Positions 1 to 10,488 of a stretch of DNA of 64,000 nt are shown piece by piece. Numbering within the stretch: position 1 is the first letter of the stretch; each line of letters begins with the position of its first letter. A program made the translations under genes and the position numbers. The notes under the pieces were generated by a model, which had not been told where the DNA came from, searched no databases, and saw only the letters and a list, made by a program, of their open reading frames with translations. This DNA is from Tridacna crocea (taxonomy: Eukaryota; Mollusca; Bivalvia; Cardiida; Cardiidae), in assembly GCA_943736015.1 (NCBI GenBank), contig OX031063.1, forward strand, positions 2,337,001-2,401,000. The letters are read 5' to 3'.

Positions 1-215
1 CGTCCACAAATCCACCAGTATCCGACGTTGAATCCATGGGATTAGGAGAGGAATGTAATTGATCATATAGACACCCAATCAAAACAGCAAACTTTACTTC
101 CCCCCCTTTCTCTCTATCAAACTTGCCAATCTCTACCTCAAAGTAATTGTTGGTCCGACTAAATTTGGCGCTTGAAATATAAACACCTATGCTTGTCTCA
201 GATGTACTCACATTC
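1..215 (-). CDS. LRR/SPRY gene, eighth coding exon with start of SPRY-like domain (cut by window edge)
   Basis: Acceptor TATTTTCAG above 215; phase 2 in. Reads NVSTSETSIGVYISSAKF and SRTNNYFEVEIGKFDREKGG, the pattern of a SPRY domain opening (a run ending YFEVEI), then a Ser/Pro-rich stretch. The exon runs off the left edge. Confidence 0.8.
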
Positions 216-3200
216 CTGAAAATATATTTCAAGCACACTTTATCAGTAGTGAACATAACTGTCTCTATAGGTGATGCTACTTTTTGAATGGTTGCCTTTA
301 GGTGCAGATATTATCCAGAAAAAACCAGTTGAAAGCTCAGCAAAGATTTGGTTAATCAAATTTTGGTTAACATGTTTGGACTCAAATAATTTCACAAAAT
401 TTTAATAGAGCACTAAACTAGGATTTAAACATACCTATAGCTTCAGTATTTATTAATCCTTCATTTTAAATACAAGTATTTTCAGTTCAAATGCTGAACA
501 TGAGAGGAAACCATGCATTCCATCCATTGGTCAAATTGTTTACGTTCCCAAAAACCCAAAAAGGCCATAGAACACAATAAATTTCTTTAGCCTTTACCAA
601 GATTTGCATGTTCTAAATGACTTCTACAAGTTCTTTAAATAACAAAAGGTTTAATAATTTGTCTTCGGTCATGTTTGTTACTAAAAGTTAACTGACGAAA
701 TAGAAAGTCAGTATAGCGCTGTCAGGAAATTTATGATGGACTTGAGACGGTACTGTGCAAAAATAAATATTCAAATATGAGCAAATTCCTCATAGCGTCT
801 CATTCATGAGGCTGAAGTTACAAGCATGTTTAAAAAGTATATGAGTTTTTTACTCTGTGAAAGGAGCCTTACAACCTTTACCAATGCTCCCTTGTTATAA
901 AAACCTTGAGGAGAATGGATTTTGAAAATGTGGAAAAAGGAGAAAATGTTGGTAACCAGCATTTTCTCTTTACCATAATGTTTTCTTTCCTTTCAAATAC
1001 TTTATCTAACTTTTGAGTCACCTCTATTTTATCTGCAAATGCTTCCAATATGGACATAAAGTTCTGTTGATTGGTAAAGAGTTAATCTATCTGCAAAAAA
1101 TATTCACCCTTTCCCAAACTATCCCTGGTTTTTATGGTCAGGAATAGAAGCCTTTTGAAAACATTGTGGGAAAAGGAGAAAATGCTGGTAACCAGCATTT
1201 TCTCCTTTTCCCACAATGTTTTCTACCCTATCATATAGAAAAATAATCTTTTTAGCAACTGTTAATTTGTCATCTGCAAAATGCTATTAATCTGGTCTGG
1301 TCCAAAATTTGCCATTTGGGAAAGGGTTAATATTAAGCTTACAGTCTAGGCAGGCCGACCTAGGCCGAAACATTTTGACTTGGAACATTTTCTGCATGCC
1401 AAAAGACCACTCAAACCATTCATCTCCAAGACCGAGCTGTTTTTTGACAAACGCTTTCAATCTGGATGACACTAATAATTTGTGATCTGGTAGGAAGTTA
1501 AATCTATCCAACAAAATGAAAACTGTTGACAATTACAAAATTAGATTCTGTTAACTCTTGACCAATTAATCCATAGTTATAACTCTTTACCACACAATCC
1601 GACTTTTAACGACCCTGAGAAAGAAGCCTTTTGAAAACATTAAGGGAAAAGGAAAAATGCTGGTAACCAGCATTTTCTCCTTTTCCCACAATGTTTTCTA
1701 CCCTTCCAAAACCAAATTTCGAGTTTTCAGTCACATTTATTTTGTTGTCTGCAAATGCTTTCAATTTGGACCCATCTAAAATTTCCTTAAGAGGTAACGA
1801 GTCAACAACCCTGAAAGAAAAGGCTTCTAAAAATGATGTGGAGAAAGGAGAAAATGATGGATGCCAGCATTTTCTCCATCTCCCACAATGTTTTCTACCC
1901 TATTGAAGACAGAAATCATCATTTATCCTACATTTATTTTGTTGTCTGGAAATGCTTTCAATTTGGTCCAGTCCCAATTTTTTTCCAGATGGTAAAGATT
2001 TAAGAGTAATCTAGTAAATAAATCCAGACAAAAAAAATATTTGTTGTGATGCTTCCATGAAAACATTCATTTACTGTGATAAGTCATGTTCTAAATAGAT
2101 GTAGTCATAAGCTGTGATTAATCATCTTTAATCAACTGCCATTTTGTCAATTATAAGGAATGTCCTCCCAGTATGTCACACTGTTTTATATTATCAAGGA
2201 CCACAATGAAAACTAAGAACTTAAAACCCATATTGGCAACCAGTTATGACTATAAATAAACGGAAAATCAACCAAACAATCAAAATACCTGAGAACTGGT
2301 CTATTATCGTCGCCTATGAACAATTCAGTCCTATCTAAAAGATGTATGTCAAGAAATGGACGATCCCCCATGCTACCAACAGTGAAAGATTCCAGTTTGG
2401 TTTGATAAGGGTGATGTTTGGCCTCCTGTAACGAAAATTTTTTTGGCTTTACTTTTCACTTGGGCTAACTATGGGTCTGAAAAATGACTATCACGATATT
2501 TTTACTATCGCAGCAATAATATAATGATACTATCACTATCGAAAGAACCGTATTGTGATGCATCACAATACTATCGAGTTCTATAAAATCTTCCTTAACC
2601 CTTATCCTGCTTAGTAACTAAAATGAAATTTTCAGGTCGATAGTAAAAACCCCAAAATTTTTATTTCAAAGGTATGTTTTGGGGAATAAAATCTCCGGAT
2701 TGGACAGCGTATTTTCAAGATCAGACTGCACGTTCTGTCCGCAAAACGTCTGTGAGTCGTGATAAGCAGCCAAAGGGTTAATATCTGGTCTCCGGCAGTT
2801 ATTTGCGGGGCTCAACAGCAAATAATCCCTGGTTTCCATGACCCCGAGACTGAAGGCTTTTGAAAACATTGTGGGAAAGGAGAAAATGCTGGTAATCAGA
2901 ATTTTCTCCTTTTCCCACAATTTTTTCTACCCTGCTGGAAACAAATTTCAAGATTTGAGTTGCATCTATTTTGTCATTTGCAAATGCAGTTTGGACTAGC
3001 CTAAAATTAAGTTATTTCCTAAAGAGTTTACAAGCAATTTCTACAGATATTAATTTAACCCTTTCTCAAACAATCCCTGGTTTTCACAACCCTGCGATAG
3101 AAGCCTTTTGAAAACATTGTGGGAAAAGGAGAAAAAGCTGGTAACCCACAATGTTTCCAACTTTAGCACTAAACAATTGCACTGTTTGAGCAACACTGAA

Positions 3201-6200
3201 ATTGTCGTCTGCAAATGTTTTCAATTCGGACAGTTCTAAAATCTTGTCGCATGGAAATGGGTTAAATGCATCATGCTGTCTCCCCTACTGTTCATGATAT
3301 TACCTTTCCCATATCCGCTGTTAATCTGGGGCCAAGTTAAGGGGTCAATAAACTTACTTTAGCGACAACTCGGGACACTGTTGACATAACATGCTCCTTC
3401 ACAGATTTCGGGTCCGCCGAAGATTCAAATGGAATAATAACCTGCGTCAGTTCTGAATTGGTCACGCTTTCAAAGAGACACTGCAAGTAAATATTATTAT
3501 GAATGCATTATAATAACAAGGTAGTAAGCTAAAAGTACCCTTTCAAAACATTTCAACCTTTCACCAAATAATTCAGTTTTAAACAACCAGGACTGAGAAG
3601 ACCGTTCAAACCATGAAATGAAAAGAAGAAAATGCAAATAACCTCCTTTTTCAATAATATTTTCTACCCTATCAAATACATGAGTTATCATTCTGATATA
3701 TTCAATCTTCAATTTAGTCTGCAAATACTTTTAATTTGGTCCAGTCAAAAATTTGGTCAAGTGAGACTAAGTTGATAATTACCATATTTCATCTGATACA
3801 AGCGCCCTCCCTAATAGTAGGTCCCCTCCCTCCCCCTTGAAAAAAAATCTAAATCTACTATATTAGTAAAAGTAGTAGTAAAATGACAATATTTCTCCTA
3901 ATTTGATTTAAAAACAGAAAGAAATAGACAACTAGACAGACTGTTTTAACTTTGCTTTGCAGATTAGCCACAAAATAAAGGCTCCCTGTGTTTTGCATAG
4001 CTTAATAGAACTTTTATTAGGAAATATACGGTACAATAACCTTTCAGAATTTGTTTCGTCAGCATAACAGGTTATGAGTCAATCTTTTACAAAACCATAA
4101 ATTCTAGGCTCTTCCAGACAGTTTCAGATAAGAGGGAGTGATGCTATTCTAAAATCATTATTCCTGTTCAAAACCCTATGATGAGACGATTCTAATGAAT
4201 ACCTACAACATTGGGTTCAATGGAAAATAATTAATATTTTAAATTCTGAAATCAAAATCATTCCCTCTGACTGAAGCTCTGCTTCCATATTGAAGGCATC
4301 TACAGACACTTCAATGACTGCTTCTTCTGAGTTACAGTTCGATGACAGTGCAGAAAACATTGTTTCACTTATACTGTGGCTTTGAGTTTACCTATCCATG
4401 CAAGTAATGTTGTTTTTTGTACCAGCACTTTTGACAATATAGTTCCATAGCTACTGGCTGCTTTCTCGCATAACCATCAACAAAATATGGGCAAGAGATT
4501 GTACAAGTCAGAGAAGGAATTTCCCAATACTTACACTAGATGGTGACACCTCTGTCAGTGTAATATCCCAATCACCTGCCTGAAGCCCGTTTTCTAGTAC
4601 AGCTGACTTTTTGTCCACGATGTTACCATGTTTTAGGAATGTAGCCAGGCTGTTAGACATGGAGCTATGTGGAACAATCTGCACCTGGCAATTATGACTG
4701 TCTACTTTCTTTCCTGTAACATCAGAAATAACAATGTTATTTACTGTGACAGAAAGTGACAGAAAATTTGAAATTTGTTTTGTGGCATTTTCTCCATTTA
4801 CCACAATGTATTCTACCCTTTCTAAACCGAATTTCAATTTTTAAATCACATTCATTTTTTGGTCTTCAAATGCTTTCAATTTGGATCAGTCTATAATTTT
4901 GTTTTTTGGTAAAGAGTTAAATAGTTACCTTGAAATATATCACTTTGACAACCAGCTGTAGAGATATCTGCTGAGCTAGGTCCCAGGTAAGAAACTGAGC
5001 TGCACATCATACTGCATGTTGGCCTTGTGTCAAGTTGTTTAAGAGTATCCAACAAAAATGCCAAACTGTTGTCTGTCAGTCTGCTGCACCCACTGAGGTC
5101 AATCTACATAAAACAAAAGGTCAGGGTGAATTGGATTTTTTTAACCCTTTCCCAAACAGCAAGTTTTATACTCTTTCAAATCTAATCCACCAGAAGAAGA
5201 CACATTTGAAGTAGGCACCAATGAATTGAGGTCCTTTGACTGAATAGAAAACATTGTAGGAAAAAGAGAGAAAATGCTGGCTACCAGCATTTTCTCCTTT
5301 TCCTACAAGGTTTTCAAAAGGCTCCTTCTCCAGGGTCGTTAAAACCAGGGATTGTTTGGTAAAGGGTTAAACTAGGCTAAATGACTAAATGACTTATTTC
5401 GGGCTTTTTGTAGCTAGCCAAATGGGTTAACCCTTTACCCCATAAGGCATTTCTAAGGTATCTCAAACTGACCCTAAATAACAGTAAGGATGAAGCCGTT
5501 TCTTATGTGTATGTGACACCTTTTGATAGCATAGAAAACATTGTGACAAAAGGTGAAATTGCTCGTCACGAGCAATTTCACCTTTTGCCACAATGTTTTC
5601 AAAAGGCTCCTACAAGTATTGCATAAAAATGAGTATCTATGGAGTAAAGGGTTAATTTAAATATATTTCTGTTGAATTGGTTTTGGAATTCACCCAACTT
5701 AGACTAATCTCTCTCCATTCCGCTTCCTGAGAACAACACCAGTACTCGCACCACAAGTGTGGTCCAATGAAAGATCCCTAGGTTGACACGCACACCTGGG
5801 TATCAAACTCTGGACCTTATGTTAAGGAAGCCTACTCTCTACCTCACAACCAAAAAGAACAAACAAAGTGGGTTAATTCTAGCTTTTGTAACTAGCCCAA
5901 AGTGAGTAAATTCTGGCTTTTGTAACTAGCCTTCACCCTTTACCAGACAATCCCCAGTTTTAATTAACCTGTGAAAAAATCTTTCAAAAACATTGTGGGA
6001 AAAGGAGAAAATGCTGGTTACCAGCATTTTCTCCTTTTCCCACAATGCTTTCCAGCCTTTCACAGAAAAATCCAGTCATCTTTATCTTCATTAAATTTGT
6101 CGTCTACTAATGCTTTCCAATTGGATGGGACTAAGATTTTGTTGTTCGGTAAAGAGTGCATGAGATTATTCTGGTCTTTTTGTAGCCAACGTAAATGAAA

Positions 6201-9200
6201 TCAAATCTTTACCAAACAGCAACATTGTATAATTGTCAAAATCAAAATCATGTGCAGATGACAAAGTAAATCAAGCTTGCATAATGGCTTTTGTCCTTAA
6301 TTGGATAGAAAATAATGCGGAAAAAAGAGAATATGCTGTTTGTAAATGTGTTTTCAAATTTTGAAAAATTTTCTTCACAGGGTAAGTAAGGGTTAAAAAT
6401 TTTGTACGAAAACGAGATATTCTGCATTTTTTTCTTTTCCCACAATGTTTTCGAAAGTTTTCTTTTTTAGTATTGTTAAAATTTACGATTCTGTGGTAAA
6501 CAGTTACTTAGCATTTGAAACAAAGACCTTTCTTCCTTTTCTGTACATATATTTAACTCTTTACCACATGACAAAATTTTAGACTGGTTCAAATTGAAAG
6601 CATTTACAGACAACAAAATAAAGGTGACTGAAAAACTGAAATTTGTGCTGGGAAAGGTACAATACACTGTGGGAAAAGGAGAAAATGCTGGTTACCAGCA
6701 TTTTCTCCTTTTCCTACAGTGTTTTCAAAAGGCTTCTTTTTCAGCGGCGTCAAAAGTAGGGATTGTGTGGTAGTGGGTTAACTCTCTACCATAATTATGA
6801 CAATAAAGCATTTGGAGATGACAATTTAAATACAGCTAAAAAGATTTGCTCTTTTGTAGGGCAGAAAACATTGTGGGAAAAGGAGAAAATGCTGGTTACC
6901 AGCATTTTCTCCTTTTCCCACAGTGTTTTCAAAAGCTTCTTTCTCGCAATTGTTAAAACTAAATCCAGTCAGAAAGGGTTAACAGGATTATAAAACACTA
7001 TTACTTACCAAGGAAATACCTTTTAGTATAGATGTATCAAAAGTTTCAAGAAGTGTTCGTAAACCATGGTCTGTAATCAAATTACATCCTGTCAAGTCAA
7101 TGGTCTTCAGTTCAGAAAATTTGTCTCCCTGGAAATATATATGTTGGTTTACCAAATATCAGAATTACCTCAATGAGCCTAAATTACCTCAATGAGCCTA
7201 AAAGTGTATTTGTTTTGTGACTTACAAACATGAAACTTCACAACAAATTCTTATGAAAATGAAGGTTCACAACGAATGCACGATTGAAATAGAAAACCTA
7301 TCTACTGCGATTCGAATCATGATGGACAAGTATCCTCGTTTTTTGAGATTTAAAAGACCAATGGCATAACCACTGAGCTAAAGAACTATTTACCTAAAGC
7401 AGTTGTTAAGTATTGTATTTAAATTAGGACTAAGCCATGCATGAGGGAGTGGTCTCCCATAACACACACCCTCTTATAGTCATCATTTGTTGATAAAGCC
7501 TTATATGGGCAGAAGTCCGTTTTTGGACACCAAATTGGATTAATGGCTCAATGGCCAATCCCCGGAAAAGCCCCCATCTTACAAACATGAAGGTTGGCAA
7601 CAAATGCATGGCTGAAAAAGAAACCGCATCTGGCGGGTTGCGAACCCATGACAGACAAATATCCATGTTTTTCAAGGTTTAACCCTTTCCCAAACAAGCC
7701 CTGGTTTTTACGTGTCTACAGTAAAAGTCTTTTGAAAACACTGTAGGAAAAGGAGAAATTGCTCGTAACGAGCAATTTCTCCTTTTCCAACAGTGTTTTC
7801 TACCCTTCTTGAGAGCTTTCTGGCACTTTCTCCAAATCTAAAATTGTCATCTGCAAACTCTTTTGGTTTGGAAGAGTCCAAAATTTGTCATTTGGAAAAG
7901 GGTTAAAAGACCAATGCTATACCCACTGAGCTACAGAGCTATGTCCCTAATGCAGTTTTTAGGTACTGTTTTTAAATCGAGGCAAAGCCATGCATGAGGG
8001 AGTGGTTTCCCGTAACACAAATGTATAGCTGAAATACAAACTGCACGTAGCAATTCTCGTATGAATACTTACAGGTTGTTTTACTCTTCGCTTGATCAAA
8101 TAAAGCAATGCATCAGTTACATAGCCATTTCCACTGAATGAAATATCTGTGATCTTGTCGCTCCCATCAAGTTTCTTCTGCAATATAACAAAAAATAAAA
8201 CTCTTTACTTCACACTTTCCAGTAGTTTATCAAGAAATAATGGTGTGATATTTTTCGATACTGATAGTTACCAAGAGTGAAAAGTACTGATTTTATTCTC
8301 TAAGTCTTCAATTGAAGGCAGAAAAATAGTACTTTCTACACACTAGTTACCTAGGTAAAACCACAGGAGTTTGACATTCTATAACCAAAATAAATGATAA
8401 AACATGAAAAAAAAAATCTCCCCTATATAATATAAACACAAGGAACGCAAAGTCTCGATTGCTGGTACTAGCACCCGACAGCCTTTCCCAACCAAAATCA
8501 CCCATGAAACAAACATTGATCATAATCTCATTTAGCCTAGCGATAGACAAGACAATAATGTACCTGCGACATCCGGCGATACCTCAGTAGACACCTTTCA
8601 ACCAGAGATATCCGTCATGTTTTACAGCTCTATCAGGACATTTTGAATTATCCGGGTAGCCATTCGCTGACGTCACAAGAATGGCAAGGAAGCGTATTTT
8701 CGTATTACTTATTACTATTATTTTTTTCGTTTTTAAGATACTTATGGACATCACATGATACTAAAGAAAAATCTTTAGTATCATGTGCTTACCAGCATCT
8801 CCTTGATGCATTAAACCAAGCAAGTCACTACATGCTTATAAGTATTGATCAATTAACCCTTTCCCAAACAATCCATGGTTTTTACCATCCTGAGATAAAA
8901 GCCTTTTGAAAACATTATGGGAAAGGGAGAAAATGCTTGTAACCAGCATTTTCTCCTTTTCCCACAATGTTTACTTACCTTCCTAAAGAAATTTTTAATT
9001 CTTTAGTCACATTTCAATAGATATGTGCAGTACTATTCTAAGTGCCTGCACCTTGTACAGGCACTTAGAACGGTGTTGCACTCACCCATTATGTTGTCGT
9101 CTGCAAATGCTTTCAATTTGGACAAACCTAAAATTTTGTCATTTGGTAATGACCCTTTTTATCTAATAACTGACACAACCCTGAGCTAGAAGAGCCCATG

Positions 9201-10282
9201 GCAAATTGGCAATGCAGAAAATTTACCAAACAAGAAAAAAAAAAGTTTTGAGACACAAATCCTGTGGTGTCCGTGGTCGTTGAGGTGGCCGTGGTCGTGA
9301 GGTAGAGCGTCGGCCTTATAACCTATGGGTTCTGAGTTCGATATCCCCGAGCGGGTGTCAACTTTGGGATTTTTCATTGGCCCACACATTCGGCGCAAGT
9401 ACTGGTATAGTTCCCAGGAAGCAGAATTGAGAGAGATTAGTATAAGTTGTAAGAACTTGTTTCTCAATCGATGTAAAATAAATATGTTTAAACTAAATCC
9501 TGTCCATATTGTGCCTGCTTACCTGGGTGGATACTTTGTCGAAGAGGCATTAGACCCCTTTTTCACAGAGCATTTGTCAGATGTATTTGTACATTAATGT
9601 GACCCATCACGCAAAAAGGGGCCTTCTGGAAACTGCGAAAAGCGTCAACCCTTGTCAGATTACGTAGGCTGACCAGGGTTGACACTTTTCGCTTTAATGA
9701 CAATTTTCTGTATGAAAATTAAGAGATCATTGTACCTTGTTAAACAATCATTTTTGAATTATCAACTAAACCCATTGCCACACAATCCCTACTTTTGACA
9801 CCCCTGAGAAAGAAGCCTTTCGAAAACACTATGGGAAAAGGAGAAAATGCTAGTAACCAGCATTTTCTCCTTTTCCCATAGTGTTCTCTACCCTTCCCAG
9901 AAAAAATTTCAATCTTTCAGTCACCTTTATTTTGTCATCTGCAAATGCTTTCAATTTGGACCAGTCTAAATTTTTCTCATGCAGTCAAGAGTTAATGGCA
10001 ATTTTCTGTACGGATAGAGGTCATGGTACCTTGTTATACAATCGCTTTTGAATTATCAACTTAAACAGACCTGCATTATCATTGATCTGTTTTCATCTAA
10101 TTGGCATACATAATTCCAAGATGGGCCCTTTTTGCATGACCGGTCACATTTGTATTTAAAAGCACACAAAAATAAGCTACTTACCAACAGTGCTTCATCC
10201 AGAGGGATATACCCTCTGAACAGGGATTCCTCTTTATCAACTGTTAAAACAGACATCATCTATAGGTTGTGGGTGTCATCTC
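1..10282 (-). CDS. LRR and SPRY-like protein gene, 5' part (8 exons; continues beyond the left edge)
   Basis: Eight exons on the minus strand join in phase: 10259-10185, 8177-8073, 7128-7009, 5103-4929, 4743-4535, 3480-3358, 2425-2289 and 215-1, 386 codons in all. Residues about 25-120 hold ribonuclease-inhibitor-type leucine-rich repeats (KITDISFSGNGYVTDALL; LKTIDLTGCNLITDHGLRTL; IDLSGCSRLTDNSLAFLL). A beta-rich region of no recognised family follows (about 160-315). The last exon, IGVYISSAKFSRTNNYFEVE, resembles the opening strands of a SPRY domain. Function is not known; LRR and SPRY domains are both protein-interaction modules. I do not recognise an orthologue, so no symbol is given. The start MMSVLTVDKEE is the first in-frame ATG, preceded by a 23-nt leader after an acceptor. 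Confidence 0.8.
870..1084. mobile_element. Family A MITE, degraded
   Basis: Hairpin core with imperfect right arm (TTTACCATAATG) and the usual CTGCAAATGCTT right flank, ending GGTAAAGAGTTAA. Lies in an intron of the LRR/SPRY gene. Confidence 0.7.
1104..1331 (+). mobile_element. Family A1 MITE
   Basis: Begins CCCTTTCCCAAACTATCCC, has a perfect core centred on GGTAACC at about 1,190, and ends AAAGGGTTAA. Forward orientation by flank and by core. Confidence 0.85.
1580..1992 (+). mobile_element. Two family A MITEs head to tail
   Basis: First copy about 1,580-1,803 with a GGTAACC core; second, more worn copy 1,803-1,992. They adjoin at a mutated TTAA. Confidence 0.75.
2289..2425 (-). CDS. LRR/SPRY gene, seventh coding exon
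   Basis: 137 nt, phase 0 in, phase 2 out; acceptor CGTTACAG, donor CTCAG|GTATTT. Reads YQTKLESFTVGSMGDRPFLD and HLLDRTELFIGDDNRPVL. Confidence 0.85.
3054..3266 (+). mobile_element. Family A1 MITE with shortened right hairpin arm
   Basis: TTAACCCTTTCTCAAACAAT start and AAATGGGTTAA end. The right arm of the core is mostly deleted, so the hairpin cannot form fully. Confidence 0.75.
3358..3480 (-). CDS. LRR/SPRY gene, sixth coding exon
   Basis: 41 codons, phase 0; acceptor ACTTGCAG, donor GCTAAA|GTAAGT. Reads CLFESVTNSELTQVIIPFES and a helical KEHVMSTVSRVVAK end. Confidence 0.85.
4535..4743 (-). CDS. LRR/SPRY gene, fifth coding exon
   Basis: 209 nt, phase 1 in, phase 0 out; donor TCTAGT|GTAAGT. 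Two acceptors fit the frame: CTGTCACAG above 4743 (used here, better pyrimidine tract) and GATGTTACAG above 4713, which drops ten residues (VNNIVISDVT). Reads GKKVDSHNCQVQIVPHSSM and AGDWDITLTEV; no family recognised. Confidence 0.75.
4744..4920 (+). mobile_element. Family A MITE remnant filling an intron of the LRR/SPRY gene
   Basis: Right half ends GGTAAAGAGTTAA at 4,920, eight bases before the exon. The left part (GTGACAGAAAATTTGAAATT) matches the reverse-orientation left arm of other copies, so both splice flanks of this 185-bp intron are MITE-derived or nearly so. Confidence 0.65.
4929..5103 (-). CDS. LRR/SPRY gene, exon with third LRR and Ser-rich spacer
   Basis: 175 nt, phase 0 in, phase 1 out; acceptor TTATGTAG, donor CAAG|GTAACT. 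IDLSGCSRLTDNSLAFLLD is followed by a Cys/Ser-rich spacer. The next intron is only 185 bp and is almost entirely a MITE remnant. Confidence 0.85.
5141..5370 (-). mobile_element. Family A1 MITE
   Basis: TTAA at both ends (TTAACCCTTTCCCAAAC and GGTAAAGGGTTAA); core centre GGCTACC. Reverse orientation. Confidence 0.85.
5427..5655 (+). mobile_element. Family A3 MITE
   Basis: TTAACCCTTTACCCCATAAG to GAGTAAAGGGTTAA. The core uses different arms (CAAAAGGTGAAATTGCTCG paired with its complement) centred on GTCAC. The only other A3 copy is the inverted one at 53,034-53,262. Confidence 0.85.
5700..5850 (-). mobile_element. tRNA-derived SINE, group S2
   Basis: Reverse copy of the element at 9,268-9,480 and 19,168-19,370; TTCCGCTTCCTGAGAAC near its tail and GGTATCAAACTCTGG as the inverted B-box region. 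Confidence 0.6.
5932..6160 (+). mobile_element. Family A1 MITE with reversed core centre
   Basis: Forward flanks (CAATCCCCAGTTTTAA) but the core centre is GGTTACC (6,016-6,022), the reverse-orientation form. One of three such exceptions. Confidence 0.8.
6553..6781 (-). mobile_element. Family A1 MITE, full length
   Basis: 229 bp with TTAA at both ends, core centre GGTTACC, reverse orientation. Its right TTAA is also the left TTAA of the next copy. Confidence 0.9.
6778..6981 (-). mobile_element. Family A1 MITE abutting the previous copy
   Basis: Shares TTAA 6778-6781 with its neighbour; perfect core at about 6,870-6,930; right end AAAGGGTTAA. It ends 28 bp from an LRR exon donor. Confidence 0.85.
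7009..7128 (-). CDS. LRR/SPRY gene, exon with second LRR
   Basis: 40 codons, phase 0; acceptor TTTCCAG, donor CCTTG|GTAAGT. Contains LKTIDLTGCNLITDHGLRTL, a well-formed LRR. The next exon opens IDLSGC, so the repeat boundary falls on the splice site. Confidence 0.9.
7218..7475 (-). mobile_element. tRNA-derived SINE, group S4 (empty TTAA site)
   Basis: On the minus strand: A-box-like TAGCTCAGTGGTTATGCC and B-box-like GATTCGAATCGC. It keeps an uninterrupted GATTTAAAAGACC at about 7,350, the site occupied by a MITE in the sister copy at 7,576. Confidence 0.7.
7576..8030 (-). mobile_element. tRNA-derived SINE, group S4, split by a MITE
   Basis: Same SINE as 7,218-7,475 (CATGCATGAGGGAGTGG tail, TAGCTCAGTGGGTATAGC head on the minus strand), interrupted at 7,679-7,916 by a family A2 MITE. 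Confidence 0.7.
7679..7916 (+). mobile_element. Family A2 MITE inside a SINE
   Basis: TTAA at each end; core arms GGAGAAATTGCTCG and complement, centre GTAAC. The sister SINE shows one TTAA at the same place, proving a TTAA target duplication. Confidence 0.9.
8073..8177 (-). CDS. LRR/SPRY gene, exon with first LRR
   Basis: 35 codons, phase 0 at both ends; acceptor TTGCAG, donor CAACCT|GTAAGT (minus strand). Reads KKLDGSDKITDISFSGNGYV and then TDALLYLIKRR, an LRR of the RI/AMN1 type. Confidence 0.85.
8362..8773 (+). repeat. Dispersed repeat R1, copy 1
   Basis: About 410 bp nearly identical to 13,481-13,891 (same orientation), from CACAGGAGTTTGACATTC to TGATACTAAAG. Immediately after it lies a short palindrome, CACATGATACTAAAG and its complement. 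Class unknown. Confidence 0.8.
8852..9152 (+). mobile_element. Family A1 MITE with an inserted hairpin
   Basis: Left part ends CAGTCACATTT-like at about 9,013; the right flank (TTGTCGTCTGCAAATGC) resumes at about 9,093. The 80 bp between contain AGTGCCTG and its complement CAGGCACT. Confidence 0.75.
9268..9480 (+). mobile_element. tRNA-derived SINE, group S2
   Basis: GGTCGTGAGGTAGAGCGTC resembles an A box and GAGTTCGATATCC a B box; the body ends with the fixed CCCAGGAAGCAGAATTGAGA segment. Confidence 0.65.
9597..9710. repeat. Family D palindromic repeat
   Basis: GTGACCCATCACGCAAAAAG followed by arms around GTCAACCCTTGTCAG / CTGACCAGGGTTGAC. Related pieces at 51,680-51,870, 59,600-59,700 and the right window edge. 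Confidence 0.55.
9699..10067. repeat. Pair of ~68-bp direct repeats flanking a MITE
   Basis: CAATTTTCTGTA...GAATTATCAACT occurs at about 9,699-9,768 and again at 9,997-10,067, either side of the family A MITE at 9,767-9,994. Confidence 0.75.
9767..9994 (+). mobile_element. Family A1 MITE between direct repeats
   Basis: Forward copy, core AACACTATGGGAAAAGG and complement, centre GTAACC; left TTAA has decayed to CTAA, right end GAGTTAA. Confidence 0.8.
10185..10282 (-). CDS. LRR/SPRY gene, first coding exon
   Basis: Coding part is 10259-10185 (25 codons, MMSVLTVDKEESLFRGYIPL then DEALL). On the minus strand the acceptor is ATTGCAG just above 10282 and the donor CTGTTG|GTAAGT; phase 0. Two ATGs in tandem open the frame. 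Confidence 0.75.
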
Positions 10283-10488
10283 CTGCAATAAAAGGTACAT
10301 CAACAAATTATCTGACAACATTTAACCCCTATCCTGCCAAATAAGTAATATGAAAGCCAAATCTTGTTATTTCGAAGGTAACTTTTTTGGGGGGGAAGTA
10401 TGTCTTGAGAGGGTAGGCCCAACATCAAACTGCATGTTTTGTACAATTTGTTTTCAATTAAGACTTGTCCAAAATTTTGTATTCTGGC

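Noticed and set aside
469..478. Residues DSGISMD of the brat-like linker as a beta-TrCP degron (protein coordinates 470-476)
   Set aside because: Canonical spacing is DSG-x-x-S; here only one residue separates G and S, so it is weak.
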